Counted from the stretch's first letter, positions 1 to 9,592 are shown. The stretch is DNA of 64,000 nt from Corynebacterium sp. MSK008 (GCF_030232585.1 NZ_JASPJX010000005.1:62001-126000), one strand, 5' to 3'. Made by a program: numbers and translations. The notes: a model not told the origin generated them from the sequence alone.

Positions 1-248
1 CCACCCGGTTCGCGCAGGTGCAGGAGTGGGAAGGCTCGATCCAGTGGGCGCAGGTGGACCTCGCGCGAGCTACCGGTGTGGAGTTTTTGGACCTCAAGCC
101 CTCTACCTGGCACAACAACATGTGCGCCCCTGACAGCCAGCGCATGTGGGCCGGCCTGGTGGACTTCTACGGCGGTCCGGGTAACCTGCCCATCCACGTC
201 AACCAGCGCGGCCACGAGCACGTGGCAAACGTCATCGCCCGCTCCTAG
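1..248 (+). CDS. SGNH/GDSL-type hydrolase, C-terminal fragment
   Basis: The frame is open from the left edge, so only about the last 80 residues are present. The end of the protein reads [16 protein letters not shown], which resembles block V of SGNH esterases (catalytic His followed by N-x-x-G-H). The Asp normally three residues before that His is not in the expected place. Such proteins are usually secreted or surface acyl-hydrolases, but the substrate cannot be judged from the tail. It lies 11 nt upstream of the mycothiol-dependent dehydrogenase on the same strand. Family call is moderate and function is inference. Confidence 0.55.
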   Translation, partial: TRFAQVQEWEGSIQWAQVDLARATGVEFLDLKPSTWHNNMCAPDSQRMWAGLVDFYGGPGNLPIHVNQRGHEHVANVIARS

Positions 249-259
249 TCTGGGGAGGC

Positions 260-1354
260 ATGACACAGACTGTTCAAGGAGTAATCGCCCGCGAGAAGGG
301 CGCCCCGGTCGAGGTCGTGGACATCGTGATCCCCGATCCCGGCCCCAACGACGTGGTGGTGAAGGTCCAGGCCACCGGCGTGTGCCACACGGACCTGGCC
401 TACCGCGACGGCGACATCGAGGACGCCTACCCGTTCCTGCTCGGCCATGAGACGGCCGGCGTCGTGGACCAGGTCGGCGAGGACGTCACCCACGTCGAAG
501 AAGGCGATTTCGTGGTGCTGAACTGGCGCGCGGTGTGCGGCGAGTGCCGCGCCTGCCGCAAGGGCGACACGAAGAACTGCTTCAACACCCATAACGCCTC
601 GCAAAGCATGACGCTTGACGACGGCACTCCGCTCACCCCCGCACTCGGCATCGGCTCCTTTGCAGAGAAGACCCTCGTGCACGAAAAGCAGTGCACGAAG
701 GTCGACCCGGAGGCCGACCCGGCCGCGGCGGGCCTGCTCGGCTGCGGCATCATGGCCGGCCTGGGCGCCGCTGTGAACACCGGTGACGTGCAGCGCGGCG
801 AGTCTGTGGTCGTGTTCGGCCTCGGCGGGGTCGGCTTGGCGGCTGTTGCCGGTGCCGCGTTGGCGGGGGCGACGACGGTGGTGGCTGTAGACGTCGATAA
901 GCGAAAGTGCGACGCTGCTGCCACGTTTGGCGCCACCAACGCCATCTGCGCCAAGGACATGAGCGAGGACGAGGTGATCGAGGCTGTCCGCGAACTCACC
1001 GGCGGCTTCGGCGCCGACGTGGCCATCGACGCCGTGGGCATCCAGCCCACCTGGCGCCAGGCGTTCTACTCGCGCGACTTCGCCGGCCGCATGGTCATGG
1101 TCGGCGTGCCCAACCAGACCGACCACGTGGACATCCCCGCGATTGATCTCTACGCCCGCGGGGGCTCCATCAAGCCGGCCTGGTACGGCGACTGCCTGCC
1201 GGAGCGCGACTTCCCCGCGTACGTGGAGCTGTACAAGCAGGGACGCTTCCCGCTGGGCGAATTCGTCTCCGAGCGCATCGGCGTCGGCGACATCGAGGAA
1301 TCCTTCGAAAAAATGAAGCGCGGAGACGTGCTGCGAAGCGTGGTGGAGTTCTAA
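260..1354 (+). CDS. S-(hydroxymethyl)mycothiol dehydrogenase (zinc alcohol dehydrogenase family)
   Basis: The product is a 364-aa medium-chain Zn-dependent dehydrogenase. Visible are the catalytic zinc ligands (Cys42 in GVCHTD, His63 in GHETAG), a four-Cys structural zinc lobe (Cys93, 96, 99 and 107) and a Rossmann loop GLGGVGLAA. The overall sequence resembles actinobacterial NAD/mycothiol-dependent formaldehyde dehydrogenase, which oxidises the adduct of formaldehyde with mycothiol to S-formylmycothiol in the cytosol. The ATG has a GGGGAGG ribosome site. The stop codon directly abuts the next gene's ATG, so the metallo-hydrolase is co-translated. mshA, which makes the first mycothiol intermediate, is also in this window (34.1 kb). 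Confidence 0.9.
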   Translation: MTQTVQGVIAREKGAPVEVVDIVIPDPGPNDVVVKVQATGVCHTDLAYRDGDIEDAYPFLLGHETAGVVDQVGEDVTHVEEGDFVVLNWRAVCGECRACRKGDTKNCFNTHNASQSMTLDDGTPLTPALGIGSFAEKTLVHEKQCTKVDPEADPAAAGLLGCGIMAGLGAAVNTGDVQRGESVVVFGLGGVGLAAVAGAALAGATTVVAVDVDKRKCDAAATFGATNAICAKDMSEDEVIEAVRELTGGFGADVAIDAVGIQPTWRQAFYSRDFAGRMVMVGVPNQTDHVDIPAIDLYARGGSIKPAWYGDCLPERDFPAYVELYKQGRFPLGEFVSERIGVGDIEESFEKMKRGDVLRSVVEF

Positions 1355-1975
1355 ATGCGCATCGACAACGTAGTCACATCAGGCCTGTTCAAGCTCGACG
1401 GCGGCGAGTGGGAGGTGGACAACAACGTCTGGATCGTCGGCGACGACTCCGAGGTCTACATCATCGACGCCGCCCACAACGCCGAAGCCATCGCCGAGGC
1501 GGTGGGCAACAGGCGCGTGAAGGGCATTTTGGCCACCCACGGCCACTCCGACCACATCGACGCCGCGCCTGAGCTGTCGCGGCTTGTGGACGCCCCGGTG
1601 TACCTGCACCCCACCGACGGCTTCCTCTGGCAGCGCCAGAACCCGGGCGCGCACTACCGCCAGCTCCTCGACGGCGCCACGTTCCAAATCGCCGGCACCG
1701 ACCTGCGCGTGATGTCCACCCCGGGCCACTCGCCGGGCTCCGTGGTCATCTACGCCGAGGAAGCCGGCGAGCTGTTCTCCGGCGACACCCTGTTCCAGGG
1801 CGGGCCGGGCGCGACAGGCAGGTCGTTCTCCTCGTTCGACACCATCATCCACTCCCTGCAGAAGTCCGTCTTGGACCTGCCGGCGGAGACGGTTGTGCGC
1901 ACCGGCCACGGCGACCACACCACCATCGGCGACGAGGCGCCGCACCTGGAGGAGTGGATCCGCCGCGGCTTCTAG
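1355..1975 (+). CDS. MBL-fold metallo-hydrolase, partner of the mycothiol dehydrogenase
   Basis: A 206-aa metallo-beta-lactamase-fold protein with the metal motif THGHSDH (residues 61-67), a STPGHSPGS second ligand block and SGDTLF carrying the bridging Asp. The fold covers glyoxalase II-like thioester hydrolases. Its immediate coupling to the hydroxymethyl-mycothiol dehydrogenase (TAA directly followed by ATG) suggests that it hydrolyses S-formylmycothiol or a related mycothiol thioester. That role is inferred from context. The stop codon overlaps the stop of the convergent DUF2304 gene by four bases (CTAG). Confidence 0.85.
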   Translation: MRIDNVVTSGLFKLDGGEWEVDNNVWIVGDDSEVYIIDAAHNAEAIAEAVGNRRVKGILATHGHSDHIDAAPELSRLVDAPVYLHPTDGFLWQRQNPGAHYRQLLDGATFQIAGTDLRVMSTPGHSPGSVVIYAEEAGELFSGDTLFQGGPGATGRSFSSFDTIIHSLQKSVLDLPAETVVRTGHGDHTTIGDEAPHLEEWIRRGF

Positions 1976-2313
1976 CGCTGCTCCTGTTCCGGCGCCTGCG
2001 CGTTCTGCAGCGCGACGGCGCGGGCTAGGCGGGCGTAGCGCAACTCCTGCTCGCGGAAGCGCGTCCACGTGGAGATGGTGACGAAGAAAAACGCCACCAC
2101 CAGCACGTACAGCATCAAATCGGTGCCACGGGCGACACCCAGCCAGTTCGCCACGACGGTGACATCGTCGGGGCGAGCGATCGCCCACACCGCGGCCACC
2201 ATCATGAGGGCGAAGCCGATTTTTACCCAGGCTTTGGCGTTAGCTTTGCGTCGATTAGCAAAGAAGTACCAGGCCAACGCTACAACCGCGAGCAGCAACA
2301 ACGCCTGGATCAT
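1972..2313 (-). CDS. DUF2304 small membrane protein
   Basis: A 113-aa protein with three hydrophobic segments (about residues 2-18, 30-48 and 66-85) and a charged, Gln/Glu-rich C-terminus. It matches the DUF2304 type, which is habitually encoded next to DPM1-like glycosyltransferases. Here its ATG overlaps the stop of the upstream glycosyltransferase by four bases (ATGA), so the two are translationally coupled. A role as a membrane anchor or partner for polyprenyl-phosphate sugar transfer is likely from context; no catalytic motif is visible. Confidence 0.75.
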   Translation of the reverse strand: MIQALLLLAVVALAWYFFANRRKANAKAWVKIGFALMMVAAVWAIARPDDVTVVANWLGVARGTDLMLYVLVVAFFFVTISTWTRFREQELRYARLARAVALQNAQAPEQEQR

Positions 2314-2999
2314 GGCAGCCTCCTTGCAACGAGACCATCCGCGAGGATGTTCACGCCGTTGATTAGCGACTGGCCCTTCGACATCGAGTACTCCGTGTAG
2401 AGGATGTCCACCGGCTCCTCGTCCACGCGCCAGCCGTGCTTGTCAATCATGGACACGATCTCCGAGGCGTGCGACATCCCGTTCATGCGGATGTTCATCT
2501 CATCGGCCACCTTGCGGTTGAACGCGCGCAGCCCGTTGTGGGCATCCGTGAGCCCGAGCTTCTTCGTGCGCGGCGACAGCATCACCACCGTCTTTAGCAC
2601 CGCGCGCTTGATCCACGGCACCTGCGAGTTCTCCTGACCGGCAAAGCGGGTGCCGACGATGATGTCCAACGGCTCAGTGCGCAGCCGCTCAATCATCCGC
2701 ACGACGTCTTTGACCTGGTGCTGGCCGTCCGCGTCGAAGGTGACGAAGAACTCGGCGCCCGGCTGCTTGCGGGCGTACTCCACGCCGGTCTGGATCGCCG
2801 CGCCCTGGCCCAGGTTGACCGGGTGATCCACCAGGTGGGCGCCTGCGGCGCGGATCTGCGCGGCCGAGTTGTCGGCGGAGCCGTCGTTGACGCCCACGAT
2901 GTTGGGGAACGTCTCGCGCGCGTGCGTGAGCACGTCGAAGATGACCGTGCCCTCGTTGTAGCAAGGCACGATCAGCCAAGTGTCTGAAAATCCGCTCAT
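2310..2999 (-). CDS. Family 2 glycosyltransferase, DPM1-like
   Basis: A 229-aa GT-A fold glycosyltransferase. Motifs in order are VPCYNEG (nucleotide-sugar site), NDGSADNS and FDADGQH (metal-binding DxD). It resembles dolichyl/polyprenyl-phosphate mannose or glucose synthases, which load a sugar onto a lipid carrier at the inner membrane face. The open frame extends further upstream, but that part (Pro/Arg/Cys-rich) is not family-like, so the ATG giving MSGFSDTW is chosen. It is coupled to DUF2304 downstream and lies in the rhamnose/glycan locus. The exact donor is unknown. Confidence 0.8.
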   Translation of the reverse strand: MSGFSDTWLIVPCYNEGTVIFDVLTHARETFPNIVGVNDGSADNSAAQIRAAGAHLVDHPVNLGQGAAIQTGVEYARKQPGAEFFVTFDADGQHQVKDVVRMIERLRTEPLDIIVGTRFAGQENSQVPWIKRAVLKTVVMLSPRTKKLGLTDAHNGLRAFNRKVADEMNIRMNGMSHASEIVSMIDKHGWRVDEEPVDILYTEYSMSKGQSLINGVNILADGLVARRLP

Positions 3000-3012
3000 G
3001 TCGGAAGTTAGG

Positions 3013-3810
3013 TTACTCCCCGCGGTGGAACAAAGCGGCGTACACGCGCCGGAGCAAACCTGTGGGTAGCGCGCGGTAGGCGGTGCGCGCCGCCAGGTTG
3101 AACACGGCCCGCGGGCGCGAAACAAGCCCGTAAGCGACCAGGTTGCGCTGCATCTGCGCCTCTGCGGCGAGCATCTCGCGGCCGGTGCGGCGGGCGAACT
3201 GCGCGTCGGTGACTTGGAAGTCCGTCAGCGCCTCGGGCAGGTTGCGCACTTGCCAGCCGCCGGCGATCAGGCGTGCGTAGAGGTCGTAGTCCTCCATGAA
3301 GTGCACGTCCTTGTACCCGCCGACCTGCGTGACCGCTTTCGTGCGCAGCATCACCGACGGGTTGTTTACCGGCGAGTTCATCTTCGCGTAGGCGTGCGGG
3401 TTTTCCGGCAGGGCGCGCACCTTGCCGGTGTCGCCTGGGGTGTGCGTGAACTCTTCGACGGCGCTGCCCAGCGCGCCGACCTCCGGGTGCGCCTCCAGGT
3501 ACTCCAGCTGCCGGGCGAAGCGTTCCGGTTTTGCGGCGTCGTCGGAGTCCAGCCGCGCGGTGTAGTCGGAATCGATCGTGGCTAGGCCTGCTTGCGACGC
3601 CGGGCCCGCGCCCACATTCTCCGGCAGCCAAATCACTCGGGCATTTTGCCTCTCGACGACCTCCCGGACCCCCTCGCCCACCGGCCCATCCGCCACAATG
3701 ACCAGTTCATCCGCCGGCCGCGTCTGCGCCTGCAGGGAGTCGAGGGCGCGGACCAGGTCGTGTTCGTCGGTGCCGTGGTAGACGGTCACCAGTGCGGTAA
3801 TCCTCGCCAT
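3013..3810 (-). CDS. Family 2 glycosyltransferase (possible rhamnosyl or galactosyl transferase)
   Basis: A 265-aa GT2 enzyme with an N-terminal VTVYHGTDE nucleotide-binding strand, VIVADGPVG, and the acidic metal motif RLDSDDAA. The C-terminal half has amphipathic residues typical of envelope glycan transferases. It follows rmlA by 3 nt on the same strand, so dTDP-rhamnose is a plausible donor and arabinogalactan-linker or surface polysaccharide a plausible acceptor. The specific step is inference. Confidence 0.8.
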   Translation of the reverse strand: MARITALVTVYHGTDEHDLVRALDSLQAQTRPADELVIVADGPVGEGVREVVERQNARVIWLPENVGAGPASQAGLATIDSDYTARLDSDDAAKPERFARQLEYLEAHPEVGALGSAVEEFTHTPGDTGKVRALPENPHAYAKMNSPVNNPSVMLRTKAVTQVGGYKDVHFMEDYDLYARLIAGGWQVRNLPEALTDFQVTDAQFARRTGREMLAAEAQMQRNLVAYGLVSRPRAVFNLAARTAYRALPTGLLRRVYAALFHRGE

Positions 3811-3813
3811 TGT

Positions 3814-4677
3814 CTAGTCCCTTGCTGCGTCGATGAGGTAGCGGCCGTAGCCGGATTTCAACACCTGCTCGCCCAGGGCCTCCAGCTGCGTGGCGTCGAT
3901 GAAGCCCTCCCGGTAGGCCGCCACCTCCGGCGAGCCGATGACGGTGCCGGTGCGCTTCTGCAGCACCTCGACGTACGCGCTGGCCTCGCTCATCGAGTCG
4001 ATGGTGCCGGTGTCCAGCCACACGTCCCCGCGGTGCAGGCGGTGCACCTTCAGGTCGCCGCGGCTCAGGTAGGCCTCGTTGACCGAGGTGATCTCCAACT
4101 CGCCGCGCGCCGACGGTGTGATGGATTTGGCGATGTCCACAACATCGTTGTCGTAGAAGTACAGCCCCACCACGGCGAAGTTGGACTTCGGCTCGTCGGG
4201 TTTTTCCTCGATGGACAGCGCGGTACCAGAAGCGTCGAACTCGACCACGCCATAGCGCTGCGGGTCCGAGACCTCGTAGGCGAAGATCGCCCCGCCGTCG
4301 ATGTCGCGCACGCGCCCGAGCGCCTCCGAGATGCCGTTGCCGTCGAAGATGTTGTCGCCGAGCACGAGCGCCACCGAGTCGTCGCCGATGAACTCTTCGC
4401 CGATCAAAAACGCCTGCGCCAGTCCCTCAGGGCGGGGTTGTTCGGCGTAGTGGAGCATGATGCCGAGACGTGAGCCGTCGCCAAGCAATCGCTCGAAGTT
4501 CGGCCGATCTTCTGGGGTGGTGATGATCAAGATCTCGCGAATACCCGCGCTGATCAGGGTGGATAGCGGGTAGTAGATCATCGGCTTGTCGTAGATGGGC
4601 ATGAGCTGCTTCGAGATGCCCTGGGTGATCGGGTACAGACGTGTGCCCGAGCCGCCAGCGAGGATGATGCCCTTCAT
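3814..4677 (-). CDS. rmlA: Glucose-1-phosphate thymidylyltransferase RmlA
   Basis: This 287-aa enzyme makes dTDP-glucose from dTTP and glucose-1-phosphate, the entry step of dTDP-L-rhamnose synthesis. Visible are the signature [12 protein letters not shown] at the N-terminus, KPMIYYPLS, the metal/sugar loop LGDNIFDG and the IEEKP block. The length matches the family. The start is set at MKGIILAGG rather than the longer open frame, whose first 18 codons are unrelated. In this genome rmlA is separated from rmlCD by an inserted AlbA_2-type gene and its repeats, so it may need its own promoter in 4678-4734. Confidence 0.95.
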   Translation of the reverse strand: MKGIILAGGSGTRLYPITQGISKQLMPIYDKPMIYYPLSTLISAGIREILIITTPEDRPNFERLLGDGSRLGIMLHYAEQPRPEGLAQAFLIGEEFIGDDSVALVLGDNIFDGNGISEALGRVRDIDGGAIFAYEVSDPQRYGVVEFDASGTALSIEEKPDEPKSNFAVVGLYFYDNDVVDIAKSITPSARGELEITSVNEAYLSRGDLKVHRLHRGDVWLDTGTIDSMSEASAYVEVLQKRTGTVIGSPEVAAYREGFIDATQLEALGEQVLKSGYGRYLIDAARD

Positions 4678-4734
4678 GAGTGGGAAGTCTAGTTGGAGCT
4701 TCCGAAACCAGGGAGCGCACCTTCTTCCCACCTA

Positions 4735-4786
4735 CTTAACACCCAACTTCACACAGTGTTAAGTAGGTGGGAAGTTGGGTGTCATG
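4735..4786. repeat. 52-bp flanking repeat, left copy
   Basis: This 52-bp segment recurs at 6233-6284 in direct orientation with 49 of 52 identical bases (differences at repeat positions 17, 42 and 49). The two copies exactly bracket the AlbA_2-type gene. Within the copy, ACACCCAACTTC (4739-4750) can pair with GAAGTTGGGTGT (4771-4782). With adjoining sequence, TTCCCACCTACTTAACAC (from 4726) can pair with GTGTTAAGTAGGTGGGAA, so alternative hairpins are possible. It may be a recombination footprint, an operator or a terminator. Confidence 0.85.
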
Positions 4787-4789
4787 TTG

Positions 4790-6223
4790 CTATCGAGTCC
4801 TCCGATAGCGCTGCCGTGGACTCCTTAGGGGCTCTGTCACCTCCGCGACTCCTTCAGCCAGTAGTTGATTCAGACTCTTTTGAACCGCGGTACGGCTGAG
4901 CCCGGTAGCTTCTTTCAGCTCTGTCGTCGACCAGGAGGTCCGCTCCTGAAGCAGGCGAGAGACCTTCTCGTAGGCGGTTTCATGAGTTTCTGTAGAAGCA
5001 ACCTTTCGCTTGTGAAACGTCACTGTGAAGTGCGTTAACGTGTTGCTGAACTCGGGAGGTGGCATGAGTGCGCTTGCAGTTGCGGACCGCATGACTGCGA
5101 TTCCCGTTCCACGGTTTTCGGCCACGGTGCCGCCGTTGGAGAAGCTCAAATCCTCCAGAAACGTAGAGAGTAACTGGTTGCGGGATGTGGAAACACCCGG
5201 CTGGCCGAGATTATCCGCCGTTACTCCGCCAAACAGCCCTCCGGGGTTGGAGATCTGGAGTCTGTCCACATACATATCGATCTGGACGGGGGTTCCCAGC
5301 GCGGTGGGAGAGTAGTCTCGGTGCATGAGAGCGTTGACCAGCGCTTCTCGTATGGCCACTGGTGGGTAGTCAGGCACGTCCTTCCGGAACACCCCTTCGA
5401 TCAGGCCCGCAGTGCGCATGTTTTTCTCCACAAGGCGCACACCTTCCTCGACCATTTCGGGGATGGGGCCAGTAATTCGTGCGCTGTCGAGCAGCCGGAA
5501 TCCTTCAGTTACGTCTCCCTTTCCGGTCCCCGGGTAAAGGGCGAATGTGACCGCGAGCCGAGGGTAGAACTGTTGTGGATAGTCGCCCATTGTGAGAAGA
5601 GACGCCAGGGTGGGGCTGTCCTCGCGCAAGACCTGGAGTCGGCGCAAAGCAGTAGGCATACCGTCCGCAAACGTTTTCTCTCGGGCGGCCTGTTGCTTCT
5701 CGGTGTAGTGCGAAAGTGTCTTTTCGTCGAGATCTTCGAGCGACGCATCGGGCACAGGTTCGCGGTCCCAGGACGGTTGGCCCTTGTTCTCTACGATTCG
5801 GTCTACCTCATAGGGCGTGAGCCTGCGTTCACTGTCGCCCGCCCGAATGTAGCTGCCTTTGTATAGTCCGCGTTCAGTGACATAGCAGGGCTTGTCTTGC
5901 GGCTCCATTTCGGGAACTTCCGCAACAAGCACTTGTCCGGACTCCAATGGCACGATTGAGATTTCTGGACGGACTGGGGGAGAGAGCTGATCGCAGAAAC
6001 TGGTCAACGCGTCTCGGGCAGTTTTCGGGTTGAAATCTTGCACGACTGTGAAACCATCGATTTCGCTCACACCGGCAATTAGGATGCCGCCGCCACGGTT
6101 TGAGAATGCGCTCAAAGTTTCCAGCACGGCTCTTCCGACCCCGGTTTTCGCCTCAATGCTGGAGCTTTCGGCACCAACAGTGCGAAGTTGGTTGATCATC
6201 TCCGCGAGCTCGTGTTCCAACAT
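4790..6223 (-). CDS. AlbA_2 (Schlafen-like) / GHKL-ATPase / HTH protein
   Basis: A 477-aa protein of the COG2865 type. An N-terminal AlbA_2 domain (about residues 5-125) contains ESSSIEAKTG and SNRGGGILIAGV. A GHKL-like ATP-binding region (about 270-390) contains REALVNALMHRDY, ISNPGGLFGG and NRGTGI. The C-terminal winged helix (about 420-475) contains TTELKEATGLSRTAVQKSL. The family is a poorly characterised nucleic-acid-linked ATPase or regulator, and AlbA_2/Schlafen domains also occur in anti-phage systems. ATG 6223 is chosen over a longer start at 6244 that lies inside the repeat. The gene splits rmlCD from rmlA and is visibly less GC-rich than its neighbours, so it is probably acquired. 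Confidence 0.85.
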   Translation of the reverse strand: MLEHELAEMINQLRTVGAESSSIEAKTGVGRAVLETLSAFSNRGGGILIAGVSEIDGFTVVQDFNPKTARDALTSFCDQLSPPVRPEISIVPLESGQVLVAEVPEMEPQDKPCYVTERGLYKGSYIRAGDSERRLTPYEVDRIVENKGQPSWDREPVPDASLEDLDEKTLSHYTEKQQAAREKTFADGMPTALRRLQVLREDSPTLASLLTMGDYPQQFYPRLAVTFALYPGTGKGDVTEGFRLLDSARITGPIPEMVEEGVRLVEKNMRTAGLIEGVFRKDVPDYPPVAIREALVNALMHRDYSPTALGTPVQIDMYVDRLQISNPGGLFGGVTADNLGQPGVSTSRNQLLSTFLEDLSFSNGGTVAENRGTGIAVMRSATASALMPPPEFSNTLTHFTVTFHKRKVASTETHETAYEKVSRLLQERTSWSTTELKEATGLSRTAVQKSLNQLLAEGVAEVTEPLRSPRQRYRRTR

Positions 6224-6232
6224 AACACTCAA

Positions 6233-6284
6233 CTTAACACCCAACTTCCCACAGTGTTAAGTAGGTGGGAAGTCGGGTGTTATG
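6233..6284. repeat. 52-bp flanking repeat, right copy
   Basis: Direct copy of 4735-4786, immediately upstream of the start codon of the AlbA_2-type gene on the minus strand. It overlaps the likely promoter and leader of that gene, so it could also be an operator bound by the gene's own C-terminal HTH. Three substitutions separate the copies. A shorter related run (CATAACACTCAACTTAACACC) continues to 6221, up to the gene's ATG. Confidence 0.85.
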
Positions 6285-6299
6285 TAGCCCCGGCACCAG

Positions 6300-7619
6300 C
6301 TACCGCAGCGCAACGTAGAGCGCCAGCGCCGCCCGCCAGTTCGTCGGGTTGAAGCCTGCGGCTGTGATCTTGTCCAGCGCCAGGGTGGATTCGCGCGGGC
6401 GCGGCGCCTCCACGCCGAATTCGGCGCCGTACTGCTCGGTGGTCACGGGGTGGACGTCCGCGGGGTCGCCGCCGACGGCCACAAACACCGCCATGGCGAT
6501 CTCGTCGCGTGTGGCGGCGTCGCCGTCGGAGGTGATGTTGTACACGCCGTACTCGGCGCCGGTGGAAAGCAGGTGTGCGATGCCTTTCGCCAGGTCTTCG
6601 GCCCAGGTGGGGCGGCCACGCTGGTCGCACACGACCTTCGGCGCCGCACCTTTCGCTGCCAGGTCGGCCATGACGGACATGAAGTTGCGGCCGTCGCCGA
6701 ACACCCAGCTCGTGCGCACCACGTAGTGCTTCCGCGCCACCTGCGCCGCGGTGTCGCCGGCGGCCTTGGACGCGCCGTACGCGCTCAGCGGCGACGGCAC
6801 CTCAGCCTCGTCGTGCACCTCGATGCTGCCGTCGAAGATGTAGTCGGAGGAGACATGAACGAGTGTGAGGTCGTGCTCATTGCTTATCGACGCAAGCTCC
6901 GCCGGCGCCGCCGCATTCACCGCCCATGCCCCGGCCCGGTCGTCCTCCGCGCCGTTGACGTCGTTGTAGGCGGCGCAGTTCACGATGCCCCAGTAGTCGG
7001 CCCAATCCAGTTCGGGCGGGTTAGTGATGTCGAACTCGTCGTGGCCCACGAAGTGGGCTTCGGTATCGGTCCAGATCTGGCGCAGCGCGCGCCCCAACTG
7101 GCCGTTGGCGCCGGTGACGAGGATGCGGCGTGGGGGAAGCGGAGTGGCGTCGACAAGCATTGGGTGCTCGAGGTCTTTGGCGGACAGCTCGGTGGGCTCG
7201 AGCGGCCAGTCGATTTCTTTGTAGGAGCAGAACGCGCCGCCGGGGGAGTAGCGCTGATTGACCAGGTAGATGTAGGTGGTGTCGTCCTCGAGCGCCTGGA
7301 AGCCGTTGGCCACACCGCGGGGGACGTACACGGCGGTGTCCGGGCCGATCTCGCAGGTGAACTTCTCGCCGTACGTGGCGGAGCCTCCGCGCATGTCCAC
7401 CCACGCGCCGAACACGCGGCCGGTGGCCACGGAGACCCACTTGTCCCACGGCTCGGCGTGCATGCCGCGGGTCGCGCCGCGCCGGGCGTTGAAGCTGACG
7501 TTGTGCTGCTTCGGGGTGAGTTTCTGTCCGGACCAGTTCTCTTTGAACCAGCCGCGGTTGTCCTCGTGGACGGTGAGCCGGTGGACCTCGAGGCCGTCGA
7601 TGGTGGTGGTTTCAGGCAC
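6300..7619 (-). CDS. rmlCD: Bifunctional dTDP-4-dehydrorhamnose 3,5-epimerase / reductase RmlCD
   Basis: A 439-aa fusion. Residues about 1-165 form an RmlC cupin epimerase (GWFKENW, RGATRGMHAEPWDK, VYVPRGVANGFQ). From about 170 an RmlD short-chain reductase begins with ILVTGANGQLGRAL, then HVSSDYIFDG and the catalytic YGASKAAGD. Together they convert dTDP-4-keto-6-deoxyglucose to dTDP-L-rhamnose, which supplies the rhamnose of the arabinogalactan linker. Such fusions are known in Corynebacterium. ATG 7619 begins MPETTTIDGLEV. It is separated from rmlB by a two-gene cargo unit. Confidence 0.93.
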   Translation of the reverse strand: MPETTTIDGLEVHRLTVHEDNRGWFKENWSGQKLTPKQHNVSFNARRGATRGMHAEPWDKWVSVATGRVFGAWVDMRGGSATYGEKFTCEIGPDTAVYVPRGVANGFQALEDDTTYIYLVNQRYSPGGAFCSYKEIDWPLEPTELSAKDLEHPMLVDATPLPPRRILVTGANGQLGRALRQIWTDTEAHFVGHDEFDITNPPELDWADYWGIVNCAAYNDVNGAEDDRAGAWAVNAAAPAELASISNEHDLTLVHVSSDYIFDGSIEVHDEAEVPSPLSAYGASKAAGDTAAQVARKHYVVRTSWVFGDGRNFMSVMADLAAKGAAPKVVCDQRGRPTWAEDLAKGIAHLLSTGAEYGVYNITSDGDAATRDEIAMAVFVAVGGDPADVHPVTTEQYGAEFGVEAPRPRESTLALDKITAAGFNPTNWRAALALYVALR

Positions 7620-7628
7620 TGCGACGGT

Positions 7629-7793
7629 TCACCCGAGCTTGAAAGTGCGCTGTGTGAAAGGCTTCTCGGATGCTTCGGCAATCCGTTTTGCAAACTCGGC
7701 GTTGGCCTGGCGCTTAGCCTGGCGGTTCACACGCCGAGCCTCCACGACGTCATCTTCAAGCCGCAATCCCTTGGGGAAGTAGTTGGTTGTCAT
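7629..7793 (-). CDS. 54-aa basic small protein, partner of the membrane GAF-like protein
   Basis: A small gene of 54 codons plus stop, starting ATG 7793 behind a clear AGAGGAG ribosome site 7 nt upstream. The peptide begins MTTNYFPKGLRLEDD, has a charged helical middle (RRVNRQAKRQANAEFAKRI) and ends RTFKLG. There is no signal peptide or membrane segment, and I recognise no family. It starts 23 nt after the stop of the 250-aa membrane protein on the same strand, so the two form a likely operon inserted between rmlB and rmlCD. It could be a partner, regulator or antitoxin; function is unknown. Confidence 0.65.
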   Translation of the reverse strand: MTTNYFPKGLRLEDDVVEARRVNRQAKRQANAEFAKRIAEASEKPFTQRTFKLG

Positions 7794-7816
7794 TTTGAGC
7801 TCCTCTGATACGTGCG

Positions 7817-8569
7817 TCAGTGCCGCTCGGCGGCACCGCGAAACGCTGCTAGCAAGCTTGCGACAAGCAGCAAGCTTTCTTCATCCTGCGAGGTGAATTC
7901 TGCATCAGTCCGTGTATCCACGGTGAGTAATCCATACGCAACGTTACCATCGCCACCGGACACCGAAGCCGACACAAAACTGCGGTAAAGCCGATCGGAG
8001 AGGTTATTTATCGCAACCGTTTCTTTCGGCGATTTCACGAGCACCATCATTTCGGTGAATCTCGTTTGCCCTCCTTTGTGCGTTTTCGGCGGGTCTATCT
8101 GGCAGCCAAAATGCGCTCGGGGTGTAAGCATCTCGGTTCCTTGTGCGTCGAGGCCGTACTCGAAATAGATCACTCTTGGTTTCAGCGGACCGAAAACTTC
8201 CTCTCCGAGCGCTCGCACAAGATCTTCCAAAACGGCGTTGTACCGTTCGAAGCGTTCCTCTTGAGAAAGCACGTCCGATACCGGAACCGACGGGATGTAT
8301 GAAGCGGCAAGCTGCGTAGCAGCAAGTGCTCGCCTGCTTCGAAGTTCATCGTCCTCGGTGCGGAGCCGCTGCAGCAAGCTGCGGATGGTCAGTGGCACGG
8401 TGCCAACTGGAACGAGTGCTACCCCCAGCCAGAAAGTTCCCACCGTGAGTAGCCCCGGCATCGGGTGCGTGGCCGTGGCAGCGGACAGGAGTATTCCTCC
8501 TACCAGCGGAAAAATCCACGGACCGACGGTGACAAAAAACTCCCAGATGAGTATGCGTGCACGTCGCAT
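7817..8569 (-). CDS. Two-TM membrane protein with C-terminal GAF-like domain
   Basis: A 250-aa protein. Two hydrophobic segments (about residues 10-31 and 38-62) are followed by a charged linker and a cytosolic domain ending YGLLTVDTRTDAEF, then QDEESLLLVASLLA, the usual close of a GAF fold. This would make it a membrane-tethered ligand sensor. No catalytic motif follows, so output presumably passes to a partner, perhaps the 54-aa protein encoded just downstream. ATG 8569 has a GAGGGG ribosome site. Composition is less GC-rich than the flanking rml genes, which suggests acquisition. The GAF call rests on pattern only. Confidence 0.6.
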   Translation of the reverse strand: MRRARILIWEFFVTVGPWIFPLVGGILLSAATATHPMPGLLTVGTFWLGVALVPVGTVPLTIRSLLQRLRTEDDELRSRRALAATQLAASYIPSVPVSDVLSQEERFERYNAVLEDLVRALGEEVFGPLKPRVIYFEYGLDAQGTEMLTPRAHFGCQIDPPKTHKGGQTRFTEMMVLVKSPKETVAINNLSDRLYRSFVSASVSGGDGNVAYGLLTVDTRTDAEFTSQDEESLLLVASLLAAFRGAAERH

Positions 8570-8602
8570 ATGATCCCCTCCCCATTTCTGGGGAACAGGA
8601 TA

Positions 8603-9592
<990 letters not shown>

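Noticed and set aside
4735..6284. Insertion sequence interpretation of the AlbA_2 unit
   Set aside because: The flanking repeats are direct, not terminal inverted repeats, and the gene encodes no transposase or recombinase motif.
6450..7808. A 452-codon plus-strand frame opposite rmlCD
   Set aside because: Antisense shadow; rmlCD on the minus strand has complete epimerase and reductase motifs.
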